From NCBI GenBank assembly GCA_001661515.1, contig LUVW01000019.1, forward strand, positions 310,001 to 374,000: DNA of 64,000 nucleotides, in the 5' to 3' direction. This document shows, piece by piece, positions 18,960 to 30,962 of this stretch. The notes beneath the pieces are model-generated. The model saw only the letters and a list, made by a program, of their open reading frames with translations. It searched no databases and had not been told where the DNA came from. Position numbers and translations under genes: made by a program. The first letter of the stretch is position 1. Every line of letters begins with the position of its first letter. The stretch comes from Capniomyces stellatus (lineage: Eukaryota; Kickxellomycota; Harpellomycetes; Harpellales; Legeriomycetaceae).

Positions 18960-21745
18960 ATGCACAGCGCTTTGTATAAAGAAAAGCCCAAAATGGATTA
19001 TGGGTATATAAAGTCACCGAATGGCGAAGCAGATTCAGAGTCAATTCAGATCAAAGGCCTAAGCATAAAAGGAATTTCTAAAGCTGTTGAAAATGATCTG
19101 GTTTCCAGGTAATCAAATCTATTGAATTGTTTTCCCTAAGTTTGCTTTGACGCGTTTTTTATTCTTGAGAGCGATAGTAAATAAATAATGGATTCGCTTA
19201 AGCTATAAATAAGGGCAATGGATTAACCATGATTTATTAATACTATAGTAGTGAGGTTCCGGAGGAGAAAAAAGAAGTGGTAGAAAAGGACAACGCGCCT
19301 ATAATTACTGGAAATAAGGATGACGGCAATTGGGACAAATATATACAACACGATACCAGTAATAATGATCCATTCAGTTCGCGCTGGAGTAGCATCAATC
19401 TAAGCAGCAATAAAGAAACCCCAAAATTTAATGAGGATGCTGTACCAGGCTATTCAGAATCAAAACACGTAAACCCAGAAAGGGAAAACAAGCCTACTAG
19501 AAGCAATCAAGAATCCAAATCCAACAGATTTGACACTGAATACAAACATAAAAGTGGTGGTGGTGACTATGAGGCAAAGCACAGATACAATGACTATAGC
19601 ACGCGTGAAAAAATGAGTGACGACCGCAAGCACGACAATGGTTATAGAAGTAAAAGCCATGCTAGCGAGAGCTACTCTAGTGGGTTTAAAGAAAAAAGTG
19701 AGAGTAAAGGTCGCAGCCACGGAAACGAGTCAGGATTTGGAGGTAGCAGCACCAAAGAGCATTACTCGGGCTATAGTGTGCAAGCTGACTACAATAACGG
19801 CTATAAGAAAAAAAAATACAGCAGCTATGAAAAAACAGATAAATACAGTGACCGCGGCAGACTGCCAGGGCACTTTAAATCCGATGCACGCGATGCGTAT
19901 GATAGCTATGAAAGGAGATCAGGCTATGATAACCGGATAGACCAAAGAACGTATGACAGTTTGGAAAAGAAGGATCGATATACAGCCTATGAAAAGCAGT
20001 CGGAGTATAGGTCGTACGATAAGGAGGGGCTCGGCGAATACGATAGACGAGGGTATTATGAAAGATCTGGAAGGAGCGGTGAGCACGGCAAATACGAAAA
20101 GAGAGACGCATATGGAAGGTATGAAGTGAGGGACGCAGGATATAGAAATAATAATGCAAGCGGCTACGATAGCCGCTTTAAGCCTATTGAGACGGAAGGG
20201 CGATACGCAAAAGACAAGTACGAATACAGCTACGACGGCAAAAAGGCAGACTCGGGTGCCTACAGCTCCTACGACAAAAGAGACAGGCACGAAGCACGTG
20301 GAAAAGAAAGAGATCACTATAAAAGCGACAGGTATGAGAGCCACGGCAGAAGAGAAGATAGATACTCAGACAAGGCATATCCACCGTATGGCGAGCAAGA
20401 GACTTACGAAAAGGAGTCCAGGCACAGCTACAACCGGAGAGAGTCAAGTGTTTGCCAGGAATACAACTCGAGCCATAGTCGTAAGTATTGGATGGAAAGT
20501 GATGCGTATGATACAGAGTCTGGTTTAACACAGAGTAAAAGGGGTGAGGGTCTGGGGTACCGGGAAAGCAGCGAGTACAGTTCGTTTGGCTATGGTCGAA
20601 CAAGGTTTAAAGATGAGCGCTTGGAGTACACAAAAAGCTATGGGCACTCGTACCGCGAAAGCAAGGAAGGTATTCTTGAGGACCGCAATCCATCAGATAG
20701 TAACAGTGACACGAGATTTGACGAGTACGGGAACCAAAAACTATTCAATAACAAAAGTCTGATCAACAAATTCACTAGATACACCAACACTAGCATCAAC
20801 GGACGGGTTGGGTCAAGCATCAGCAACTATCACTCGACTCAACAACACTCTTACAATGACGGTAAAACCAGACCAACTGTAGATAGCTATGGCAATTCGG
20901 ACGCAAGCGGACCTAGAGCTCATAAACGACAGCGCTCTTTTGGCAGTGCCAATGAGAGATATGACAGCTCGGCTGACCAAAAAGACGTATCGGTTGATAA
21001 AAAAGATCCCAGAAGCATCAGGGCGATTGGCAAAAGATTTATTCCGGACTTCATCCCCAATTATAGCACATTTTCGGTGATTAAACAGCCTGCCGACAGA
21101 AACTATCTATTGATACTGGATTTAAATGGAACCATTTTGCACCGAAACAAGAACACATACATTTACAAGAGACCCTACCTAAACGAATTTGTTGAATTTG
21201 CTCTAAATAACTTTGCTGTTATGGTATGGAGCTCGGCCCAAGCTCACAACGTTGCAAAAATGGTTCAAAATGTATTTGGTAGCAGAGTTGACAATTTATC
21301 TGGGATCTGGGATCGTCGGTACTGTGTGTTGGATGGCAAATACTTTACAAAATGCGGCTCTATCAAGGATATGGAGCGCATATGGCACAATTACAATCTA
21401 GATGAGTCTGAATACAAAGACCTGTACCCCGAAACCCCATACTTCCACAAGCCATCCCAAAACTCTGCCTCAGATACCGGCCTTACTAGCAAATGGAACT
21501 GCACCAACACAATTCTGATAGACGACAGTCCCGAAAAGGCCTCGAAACAGCCCACCAACCACATATGCATCTCCACCTTTGACAAACCAACAGACTCGGA
21601 TGATAAAGACTTGCTCAACCTTATTGAATATCTCACCAAGTTTTTGAAAACAAATCCTGAAAACTCGGAGACCGAGTACCGCTCGCCTAATGATCACTCT
21701 GCTGATGTCCGCGAATATATTTCCAGTACTACTTTTAGCATATAG
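18960..21745 (+). CDS. FCP1/NLI-interacting-factor (HAD) domain protein with long disordered N-terminus
   Basis: Exons 18960-19108 and 19249-21745 (phase 2 junction) encode about 881 residues. Residues 1 to about 640 are disordered: Tyr, Ser, Lys, Arg, Asp and Gly at high density with a tyrosine every few residues (RRGYYERSGRSGEHGKYEK, SYDGKKADSGAYSSYDKRD). The C-terminal 210 residues form an FCP1-homology/HAD domain: YLLILDLNGTILHRN, then VMVWSSAQAHNVAKMV, and TILIDDSPEKA. FCP1/SCP enzymes use DxDx(T/V) as nucleophile and acid; here it is DLNGT, so the first Asp is kept and the second is Asn. Relatives with DLNG exist in fungi and plants, usually uncharacterised. Phosphatase activity is therefore uncertain. 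An HKRQRSF segment could serve as a nuclear signal. Nuclear, RNA- or transcription-linked function is inference. Confidence 0.85.
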
Positions 21746-23042
21746 ATTTGGCGCATTTTCGCTGTTGCTGCTTCTTTTTATCATTTATTTCACTATTGCT
21801 ATACATATTCAACTTTATATATTTTGTTATTATATGGTCCTTGGGCTTGATGCTTGTTTAAAGATTGTAATTTACTTTGGTGCTCTTGATTGGCTGCTGT
21901 AAAGAAACTGCAAGCTTAGTAAAGAGAGAGGTAAAATAAATATAGTATTAAAAACATTACTCCATCAATCCAAAGAAAACAAAGCGTTTGCCTACTTGAA
22001 GTATACTTTGTAAATACTAATGACGATGCGCTACTCGATTTAATTTTTTTTAACGCATAACCTATTGTGACTGTTCATCACTGATGTTATAAAGCCTCTC
22101 CAAATCGGGTCTGTTCGCGCTTCAATAATATTGATAATGTCTAGATTAAATTCATTGCTAGTACAACGTATATGCTTAATGTCGTCGTATTTCACCGAAC
22201 CCTCTCTTTTTTTTGAAACCGGGACGATCTCCTGATACTACGAAACTAAACATTTTTCAAATCTGTGTGGATTGTTTTTTTTTCCTGGATTTTATATTTA
22301 AAGTCTGTGAAAACTTGAATTTAATGTGTCAGTCTTTGTACCTGCCCTCTCCCTTTATTTAGCCTAAACATTTTCACACAAAATATATACATATATATCA
22401 AATCAAGTACAGCTTTTAGCACATTTACAATTATAAGCTACTCTTGCTTTCTACTGAACGCTTATTGTTGTGGACATCCAAATATATATGCTGGAATTGC
22501 TTTGTTTGCTAGACACATGTCCATGTGCAAATTTCATTCGATCACTTGCTTCAACTGTTTTTGCACAGATGTAACAAAAAATCAACGCCAAAATATTTTT
22601 TTGATTGGAACTCCTGGGTTTAGTGGCTATCTATCTGAATAGACAAGCCTCCTTTTCCCCCCACTCCCATTTATTCGTTCTAAATGATATCTTGTGGTTA
22701 AATGCCAAGAGATCTACAATATTTTTCCAAAATCAATCGTTTTTACTTTTAATCTCTGGATTGGACCATTGTGACATAATGATAAGCTACAACCAGCTAA
22801 AACCATCTTTTTATTCAAATAGCTGACTTGTATCTTTAGTAATGTGTAACGGTTGGCAATCTTCAAATTTACACTTTAAAGCGCGAGTTGTGAATTGCCA
22901 TTTATTTCAATTTCAAAACAACACCAATATGTGACTAGGATAGGCGAAAGTGATGATTTTAATAAAATATATATATATATGGAACACAATACGATATATT
23001 GGCAGTTCGAGTTGGGGCGAGAAAGCCCTGCGTGTGCAGTGT
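21746..23042. other. Convergent intergenic region
   Basis: About 1.3 kb of AT-rich DNA between the ends of a plus-strand and a minus-strand gene. It contains only short chance frames (for example 22605-22826). No repeat or RNA gene recognised. Confidence 0.5.
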
Positions 23043-23614
23043 TTACATGTAATTGCAAAAGACTTTTACAGGGTTAATAGCGCTTTCGCATTTAGACCCA
23101 GCCCCACAGTTACGGTAAATGTATCTATAGTTTTCGCACTGGTAATATCCTGTTAGGCCTGGTGCGCAAAAGTGCTCGTTTCCTGAGCATGGTCCGTTCA
23201 AGTACCCTATGTGTATTTATAGCACTGTTAAACCACGTACCATATATCATCCCCACTTTTTATCTTGAACATTTAGAGAAATATATTGTTACTCATATAC
23301 TAGAAACTAGGAGACAGTATCTAATTACCTTGACGCTTGTAGTGTCTATGTTTACTATCATTTCCGTGAGAGCTGTGCTTTCTACCAACACTCTTCGCTT
23401 TGTAACTTCCGGGTCTTGTGCCGTGAGAGCTGCTGGTTTTCTTAACCGATTTGGTATCCTTTGTAGCTTGAGCGCTAGCCTTAGAAATATCACTGACCAT
23501 CTCGATTTTGGGCACCATTTCCATTTTTTTGGAGCACCCTGATGCTGCAAAGCAGACTAGGTAGACTAAACCCATAATGGTGAATTTATTGTTTGTGAGC
23601 TCGATGTTGAACAT
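23043..23614 (-). CDS. Small secreted protein with CBM19-like chitin-binding module
   Basis: Two exons, 23614-23329 and 23206-23043 (phase 1 junction), encode 149 residues. The first part is a hydrophobic leader (FTIMGLVYLVCFAASGCS) read as a signal peptide, then a basic Ser/Lys/His-rich linker (KKTSSSHGTRPGSYKAKS). The second exon encodes one cysteine module, CSGNEHFCAPGLTGYYQCEN followed by RNCGAGSKC and a final Cys, six cysteines in all. The spacing C-x(n)-C-x(n)-G-Y-Y-x-C-x(n)-C-x-A-G-x-x-C fits carbohydrate-binding module family 19, found at the ends of fungal chitinases and in stand-alone wall proteins. Predicted to bind chitin at the cell surface. A TATA box lies 164 bp upstream. No catalytic domain is present. 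Family assignment is by pattern and needs a profile search. Confidence 0.75.
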
Positions 23615-23777
23615 TTTTAGTGAATCTAGTGGTTTATTCTAGTATGTGTGCTTGTGTATTTGTGTTGTTTGAAAAGGATTTTAGAACTTCTATGTCGTAG
23701 TCTCCAAGTATATTGTTATGCTATGGTGTAAGAGATTCTTTTGATGATATTTATTTTTGATGTACAGATATCTGCCA

Positions 23778-23786
23778 CTTTATATA
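23778..23786 (-). promoter_or_regulatory. TATA box candidate for the CBM19-like gene
   Basis: TATATAAAG on the minus strand, about 164 bp before the ATG at 23614. Confidence 0.45.
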
Positions 23787-24870
23787 GTTTTTCTAAACGC
23801 AAAACTGATACCAACATTTACAATCAAGTAGCAAGCCTCTTCTCCCTTTACTAGCTTAAGCCTATACTGCTGTTAAACGATGCCATAAGTGTACGCTTGA
23901 GGTATTGCAATTCCATGTCCTATTTTCAACGTTTGGGCTAATTCGAGAACTAATGGGCCGAGGTGGGATATATGTTTAAAACAAGATACTATGGTTAAAT
24001 ATACAACATTTCATTTTTAAGCACATCTCCACATGGTTCTCCTCTTGGATTTTTGAGTATAAAAGTCATCTCAAGCATCGCAACCAAAAAAAAAAAAGAT
24101 CAAATGACAAACGAAAAAAAAAAGCTGCATATCGAAAAAAGGTATTATCAACTCGGGTTCATGAGCCAGGAATCTATCAACTGTGAGCATATTTAGATAC
24201 ATAATGTAGTATCAAGTGATAAGTAGCCCTTTTTTTTTGGTAGGAATAGCACGACTATTATTATAACCTAGAGTTATACAGCGTGAGCCATCAATTGCTT
24301 CAACGAGAAAAACATAAAAAGCAAACATAAGCTATTCTTGCCAAGTGATAAACGGTTTATAGTCAGCTAAATGTGTGTTTACGAATAAGCGGCAATGCAA
24401 TGCGTTTTTCTGCTTGAGTGATGAAAAAGGAGTTTGAGAGATATGATTGGCTTATTAAGCCGCTCGAGATTCGTTTTTGGCAATTTTAATTTGGACAAAA
24501 TCGGTGGTTTTTTCTTTGATTTAAATACCAAACAGGCCAATGGTGATTTGCGTAGACAATAGCAAATGGCATAAAGTAAACAGAAATCGATTTAGCACGA
24601 GAGGAGAAAGAGCATAAAGTCGTGCTAGCAAAAAAATTAAAAAAATAACATTCAAACCCAATATTACTTTAACAAAATGGAAAAAAAAAAACCAAAAGAA
24701 AAAGTGTATTAATTTGAATATTAAAAAAAGCTGGTGGATTTATGTTTTAGAAATATCCAGACTTATATTTTACTCTTAAAGATAATTAAAGATAATAGCA
24801 AGAACGGGCTATTTAACCGAGGTAACGCCAAGGTATCAGGGTAGAAGTAGCAGCAGAATTAATATCAAAA
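23787..24870. other. Divergent intergenic region
   Basis: Roughly 1.1 kb with several A-runs (24087-24100, 24110-24122, 24679-24691). It should hold promoters of both flanking genes. No other element recognised. Confidence 0.5.
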
Positions 24871-27167
24871 ATGAAGGATCCCATATATAATGGCAAGTAC
24901 GGTCATGGTTTAAAAGAAAAGAAGACGCGTTTGTAGTTACAAAAATTAATGGAATGATGGAAATAGGAATTGAAAAATAAAGTGAAGAGAACTAAATGTT
25001 TATATAGATGACGACATTGAGTATAAAAACACGAGGACAGATATTTATATTCCACCGCCAACCAGCGAGGAGCTATCGAAACATACAAGAAAGCAGCATG
25101 ATCAAAGGCAAGAAAATCAAAGGCCGCCGTATCGAAACGACACTGAGCAGGGGGGATATAGAAGAGAATTGAACTCGAGCGTAAGTAGCGCCGAGCGGGA
25201 GAGGCAGTTTCAAAGAGCGAACAGTCGGCAGAATAGACAAACCGATAGCGAGAGCAGAAATATGGAACCGTTGGCTTATGGAGCGCAGGATAGAAATGAG
25301 GTTGATCACAGACGAAACAGCAACACAAGAGATAGTACAGTAAATGGCGAGGGTACCAGCAAGCCTGTGTTTAATTTTGACAAGAAGATTTATAGGGAGA
25401 TTGTGATTAAGGAGCTTAGGCAGAATGAATATAAAACCAAGAAAGAGCAGTCGGACTTGATTGAGACTTGTTTTAGGCCAAAGTATGTGGCTGCTGAGGT
25501 AAGAAAACAGCACATTGATATTTTTGTTGGGCTGAGATATTGCATTTAACGCTGTATTTTTACGGGAAAGTGAGAAAAGAGCAAGAAAGATACTGTTGGT
25601 TGTTTGGTGTAGACTAAATGAATATATTTGTTTAAATAGCAAAGTACAAGGATATCAGAGAGCCTGTTTCCGGTAGCGTTTGATGCCCGATTGAAAAAAC
25701 TCAAGGTGAGAGAATAGTGATGAACAAAGAACGAATTAGATAATAAGACAAAGTATAGAAAAAAGGAGGAGTGGGGGGAGGAAGGAAGAGTGATGGTATT
25801 GAAAAGTAGGAGAGAAGTGAAATTAAACTTGTCAAATGTATACGGACTTATAGGAAAGTATTCTAAGAGCACCTAAAGAGGACAGAGAAAGCACGATGAA
25901 TAAGGCGAACGAGTACTCAAGGATTGGCCAGGGAATGTTTGGGAATAGAGAGGCTATAGAGATGGCAGAAATTGACAGTGAGATCGGGTTGATAAAAAGA
26001 GAACTGGGGAGACCAGGGGGTGTAAAGATTATGGAAGTATGCGTCGATGGCAAGGTTGGAGGCTTGAGCGAGTATTTTATACGTAAAAGTAAAAAACTTG
26101 GACTTGAACTGTCGTGTTTGCTGTTTGGGGTTGGTGGTTTGCAGTCCAATGTGGATAGCAGCAGCAAAACTGGTGTGGGGAAAGGGTATATGGGGAGCAA
26201 CGTTGACTATTTGAGAAGCGAGAGTACAAGTAAGTTGTCCAAAAATGACAGTTTAGATGACAAAGTGTGTAAAGTTTGATGGGCTGGTGAGTAAAATGGT
26301 TGTGATAAATTCAATGCTAATGTAGGCAAGTTTATAGAAAGAGTGGGAAAATTATTCAAGACAAGACTGGATGGAGAAGGTAATGGCGATGGGGTGTATT
26401 CGCCAGGCAGAAATAATGTGGATCCAAGGGTAGAGCGAGAAGAGGGAGGAAATGGAAATGGGAATGGAAAAGATAAATCAAAGTTAAAGGCCAACATGAT
26501 TCTAAGTAACTTGACGACAGAAGCCGGAAGCAGGCTAAACCCAAACCACAACCAGATGAAACCGATGCTGGCGATCCGGCTAATTGAGGTGCTGATTCTG
26601 GTGCTTAGTGGGCTGGGGGAAGGCGGGAGTTTGGTTGTAAAAATCGATGATTGCAATTTCAAGTTGGTTGGGGAAATGATGTTTTTTTTGCACGTGGTGT
26701 TTGGTGTTGTTCGGGTTGTGAAGCCAGTAAGCACCAGTCCTTACGACGAGCAGAGGTACGTTGTTTGCACAGGGTTCAATCCAACAGGCTACGTTGATTT
26801 GGAAAAACTCATTGCCAGCTTTGTCGAGCTGCACATTGACAACACCAACAAACCAAATTCAAACCCACTGCAAATAAGAAACATACTCAACGACTCCAGT
26901 GCTACAAACGACACAAACAGTCCAACAGGAGAAGATAACGACCATGCGTTGCTGACCCATAAACTCGACTCCCTGTTCACTTACCCAGACTTCCACCAAC
27001 TCAACTTTTCCTTCTTCAAGTTTCTCCACTCAGTCAACGTCGAAATAGGTCTGGTTGTCCAAAAATATCTGGAGAGATCTTGCAAGCTCCTCGACATGCC
27101 CAACCAAACCCCTGACTTTGAGTATTCCGAACTGGCTAACCATTGTGCAAGGAAATGGGATCTTTAG
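24871..27167 (+). CDS. Cmtr1-like FtsJ-fold protein, apparently lacking catalytic residues
   Basis: Five exons with closed phases: 24871-24907, 25008-25498, 25640-25705, 25854-26229 and 26326-27167, 603 residues. The order of motifs follows the cap-1 2'-O-methyltransferase CMTR1: NKANEYSRIGQGMFGNREA (like xxRANPYExI...FLNRAA), a SAM-loop position reading EVCVDGKVGGLSEYF (like DVCAGPGGFSEYV), GLGEGGSLVVKIDD (like RTGGHFICKTFD) and VVKPVSTSPYDEQRYVVCTG (like LFKPxTSRPANSERYVVCKG). As I align it, the first catalytic Lys is Glu, the Asp of the ADGG segment is Asn (LSNLTTE), the final Glu is Gln, and the SAM loop is altered; only the middle Lys remains. No G-patch is seen; the N-terminus is polar and charged. 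So it is probably a non-catalytic RNA- or cap-associated protein. First exon is the least certain part. Confidence 0.75.
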
Positions 27168-27708
27168 GTCAAGCAGTATACCCTCCCCCCCTCCCCCTCC
27201 CCTCCTCCTCATCATAACTCGCCTTTATATATATTTTTTGTTTATTCCCTTATATATATCCTCTTTTTTTTTTTGACTGTTTTGCTTTTGGTAGATTTCT
27301 GGTATTGTACTTTTTTTTTATCCGCTTATTCTAGGAACATTTCTCGTAGTTTTTTCATTCATTTCTGTTATATTTTCAAAATACCAAGTTTGTTGACCAA
27401 AAACTCGAATCAGCACCACATTTTCTCTGATTTTAACTTTATACTGACATCATGATCATAAAAACAAAACAAAACAAAACAAAATGGCCAAGTATGATAT
27501 TTTCTTTTTGTTGAGAAAGAAAAAAAACAGAAATTTAGATATAGAAAACACAAGAAAAATGGATACGTCGTGTTTGTTTACATTATAGTGCAAAGTAAAA
27601 GTATAGGAGCAAAACAAGCCAAAGCTTAATAATAGAGCATGATTAATATAAAGGCAACACATAGCTCTACGAGACCTCCACCCACTCACCCACCATCTAC
27701 ATATATGC
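27168..27708. other. Convergent intergenic region
   Basis: About 540 bp between the 3' ends of the Cmtr1-like and transacylase genes: pyrimidine-rich near 27180-27210, an AAAAC repeat at 27462-27484, otherwise AT-rich. Only 3' untranslated sequence expected. Confidence 0.5.
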
Positions 27709-29483
27709 TTAATGTGCAACTAATGCTGAGTTTTGGTTGTTTATAACATTCACAAAGTCGTTGATACTGGTTGGGGTTTCCAGCACTCTTGTTATGGCTC
27801 TAGGATACTCTTTCCGGATGATATTTCCGATGACAGTTGTGGGCCCTGTACATGTCCACCGACAAACACCCTCAACCGTATTCAAGTGCTTCATGCTCTC
27901 CTGCCACCTGACCGTCGAATACGTCTGCTTACATAACAGCTCCGGTATCTGTGTGTGGTCTGTTATCGGCAACGCCGTCGCGTTTGCTATCACAGACATT
28001 TGCATTGGCTTGAATATATCCTTTTTTTTAAACTCCTGCCTCAGCTGCTCTGCTGCGGGCTTCAAAAGATCGCAGTGGAATGGCGCCCTATTTACCCAGT
28101 TAGCTTTACCGTTATAGCTTGACAATGAAACACCGCATTCTGTTATACGGACTATACACAAATCCACATATATATACCCGACTTACGCTACTGGCAACGT
28201 GGCTGCTCGAATAGCCATCCGATTTTCTTGTAGTGTTTGAATCGCAAAATCAACTGCTGCTCGGGTTCCACTAAGTGTGACCTGATTGCTCTATTATAAA
28301 AAAGCACATGAAAAATACACCAAGCTGGGTTTACTAGTGCATCTATACATTTTTTTTACGTTGAAACCACCGTTCCCTTCTCTTTGTGATTTACCAGGTA
28401 TAAAAATAAAAACAAAAAAGTAACAGATTTATGATTTAGATCTATTTGGAGTTATCGTCACTCTCTCCACCCTCCCCGCTCACTGCTTACCAGGTTTATT
28501 GTTCCAATCTGTACAATATCCGTGTTTTTAAACTTTTTCGATTTATTGCTTTGAACCTCTTTGTTGATGATGTCCTGAACCGCCGCAACTTTACTAACAA
28601 CCTCGCTAGTTGTGCATCCCCGCATGATAACTGCAACCATTGTTGTGTCCAACCCAGCAATAGACTCCTTCATCGCTTTCCCACGGAGCTTAACAAGTCT
28701 GGCTCCATCAGCTAACGATAGCGAACCTGATGCAATGAGCGCTGTGTACTCGCCAACCGAATGTCCAAGCGTAAAATCGAATATCTCGTGCACTTTGAAC
28801 CCGCTTGCTTCTTCCAACGCCGCTACTGTGGCTATTCCTACTGCCACAATCGCTGGCTGTGCATTTTCTGTTATTAATAGATCCTCCTATTTTTCAGTTT
28901 ATTGGGGGGAAGGTGTGGTTGTTTCCAGAGATTAATTAAAATACACATACAATTTAAAAATTGCTGTTTTAGCTTTTGGTTTTACATTTATGTTTTCCAA
29001 AGGCATTTCCCGTTTAATTACGTTTCTGGGTTTTCACTACTGTGACACCATTGTAAAACCTTGTTGGAACTATTCACACTTACGTATTTTCCCTCGAAAA
29101 AAAGACTGGATAAAGAAAACTTTAAAGCCTCATCTACTTCCTCAAAAACCTTCCTTGAAGCCGCAAAGTTCTTTTGGAGATCAACACCCATTCCAATATA
29201 CTGCGATCCTTGACCCGGAAACACTAGCGCTCTGTCGTTGCTATTGACTTGTTTCTACCGTTTGTGGATACATGTGAGCAAATTAGTATTTTGTATTGCA
29301 TTAGGTCTATACTCGCGATTGAATATATATATATATATTGTGGCGCTTTCTTACTTGGCTTGCAAACGTCGAGGTTGAAAAGTTGCATTGTTTCGTTGGT
29401 GCAATACTGCTGGCCTTGTTCACCTTTGCTGTTCGGTTGCTTTGGATTGCACGATACACTAGCCGGGAATTTGAAATCGCCAT
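27709..29483 (-). CDS. MCT1: Mitochondrial malonyl-CoA:ACP transacylase
   Basis: Transfers malonyl from CoA to mitochondrial acyl carrier protein in type II fatty acid synthesis, which supplies octanoate for lipoate. Five exons, phases closed: 29483-29355, 29254-29084, 28886-28491, 28290-28187 and 28087-27709, 392 residues. Exon 1 encodes a mitochondrial targeting sequence rich in Ser, Arg and Asn (MAISNSRLVYRAIQSNRTAK), then DRALVFPGQGSQYIGMG. The nucleophile motif is TLGHSVGEYTAL with the serine in GHSxG, the substrate-binding arginine is in LVKLRGKAM, and the catalytic histidine in LPVAAPFHCDLLKPAAEQL, which is rebuilt exactly across the last intron. The C-terminal part is less conserved, with WTCTGPTTVIGNIIRK in place of the usual EVGPGxVLxGL. 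Start chosen because the ATG frame joins in phase with the family's first motif. Confidence 0.92.
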
Positions 29484-30962
29484 TGTTTGAATATTTGGTT
29501 GTTTTCTATAATATCGTTGTTTCTTTTTTTAAAAAAATAAGTATATATAAACTTAAAAGGGGGGAAATCTGGTTGCTGCAAAAATACTGGTAAAGCGATA
29601 ATCTCAATTGCAAACAGCAGTCCTGAACAAACTAGATAAGCAAGTAAAAAAAATAGGAGAAACAGGAAGAAAAACAAGAGTCCCTTTGAATCGCTTTGTT
29701 CAATCTATTTATTTTGCTTTTGTAAATATAGTTTGTCTGAAATTGACAATGAAGCTGGGTGATATGTTTGTTTCCTTTTTTTGTATAAAAAAAAATGCTA
29801 GTAACCTAAACACTGCCTTGCCCTGGATAAAAACTCCCTTTGAAATCTTTAAATATAGACACCCTTAATTCATTAAAACTATAAACCAAACACAAGCCCT
29901 TACTTTACTCTATTCGATTTATTACGCTTGATTTATTACGCTGGATTTATTTAGTCCTTTGTTTTTGAACACTTTATTTCATTTAGTTTTTAATTTAATT
30001 TTTGGTTTTTAATTTGCTGAAGCTAAATAACACACATTATCAACGTAATTGCTGGTAAAATCAAATGGACGAGTTGAAATAAATAAACTAACCCCCCCTC
30101 CTCTCCCAAGCAAATTTTCGATTCATCAGATAAAAATCGCATTGTTTCATTATCTAATATCCTTATTTACTTTTGTTCAGCTTATCAACTTGAAATTCAT
30201 TTCTCTTTAACCTTCTAGCTTTCCTTTTGTATACTCACCCCCACCATCACCTTCTGCACCACTACCTTCTGCTTAATCACCTTTTGCTTCCTCCAAATAC
30301 ATACCCTTTGCCTACAAGCAGCTCGCATATTTCAGGCTATATATGCCTCGATCTTTTTCTTTCTTTCCTACTTTCCTTCTTTTTTCGACTAGATTTGTTT
30401 CCATTTCATTTTATTTCCTGTAGTTTACGTTCATGTGAAAAAAGAAAGGGTGCTAAACAAGATCAACCAAATATGTTTATCATAGGGGCAGTTACAAAAT
30501 AAATAAATATATACATAGAAGGTCTAGATCGTTCTACCTTGGAATCTCTGGATTACATAACACAGGTGACTGGCCAAATTAAAGTAAATTAAAAGTAGGT
30601 CTGTGCTTGAGCTTTTACCATGTCAACAACTTGATTGGCATAACTAAGCAAGTTTGGGATTTTTTTTTTGATTTTTTTTTTTTTACTTTTGTACTGTTGA
30701 TCTCACTTCGTAAAAACACTGCTCAAAATTGTGTTTGTAGAGAGTGCAAAAATAAAAATAAAAAGAGCAAAGAAAGGTTATAAATAGGATAATGGATTGA
30801 TAAATACATTAAACTGGATCAACTAGCGGAGGATAAATGAGTAATAAAATACGGTATGTGGTATACCAAATAAATAAATAACAGACACGATGTATACAAA
30901 AAAAAAAGGAAAGGAAAGGAAAGGAAAGGAAAGGAAAGGAAAAAGTAAATAAGAGAACCGGT
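29484..30962. other. Intergenic region with GGAAA repeat
   Basis: About 1.5 kb between two minus-strand genes. Around 30907-30941 there are seven tandem GGAAA units, just after the RabGAP stop codon in its 3' untranslated region. Otherwise AT-rich with long T-runs (30661-30684); no gene seen. Confidence 0.55.

Noticed and set aside
29018..29224. Start of the malonyl transferase at MFPGQGSQ
   Set aside because: That position is an in-frame GTG (Val) in VFPGQGSQ; the upstream exon supplies an ATG and a mitochondrial targeting sequence in phase.
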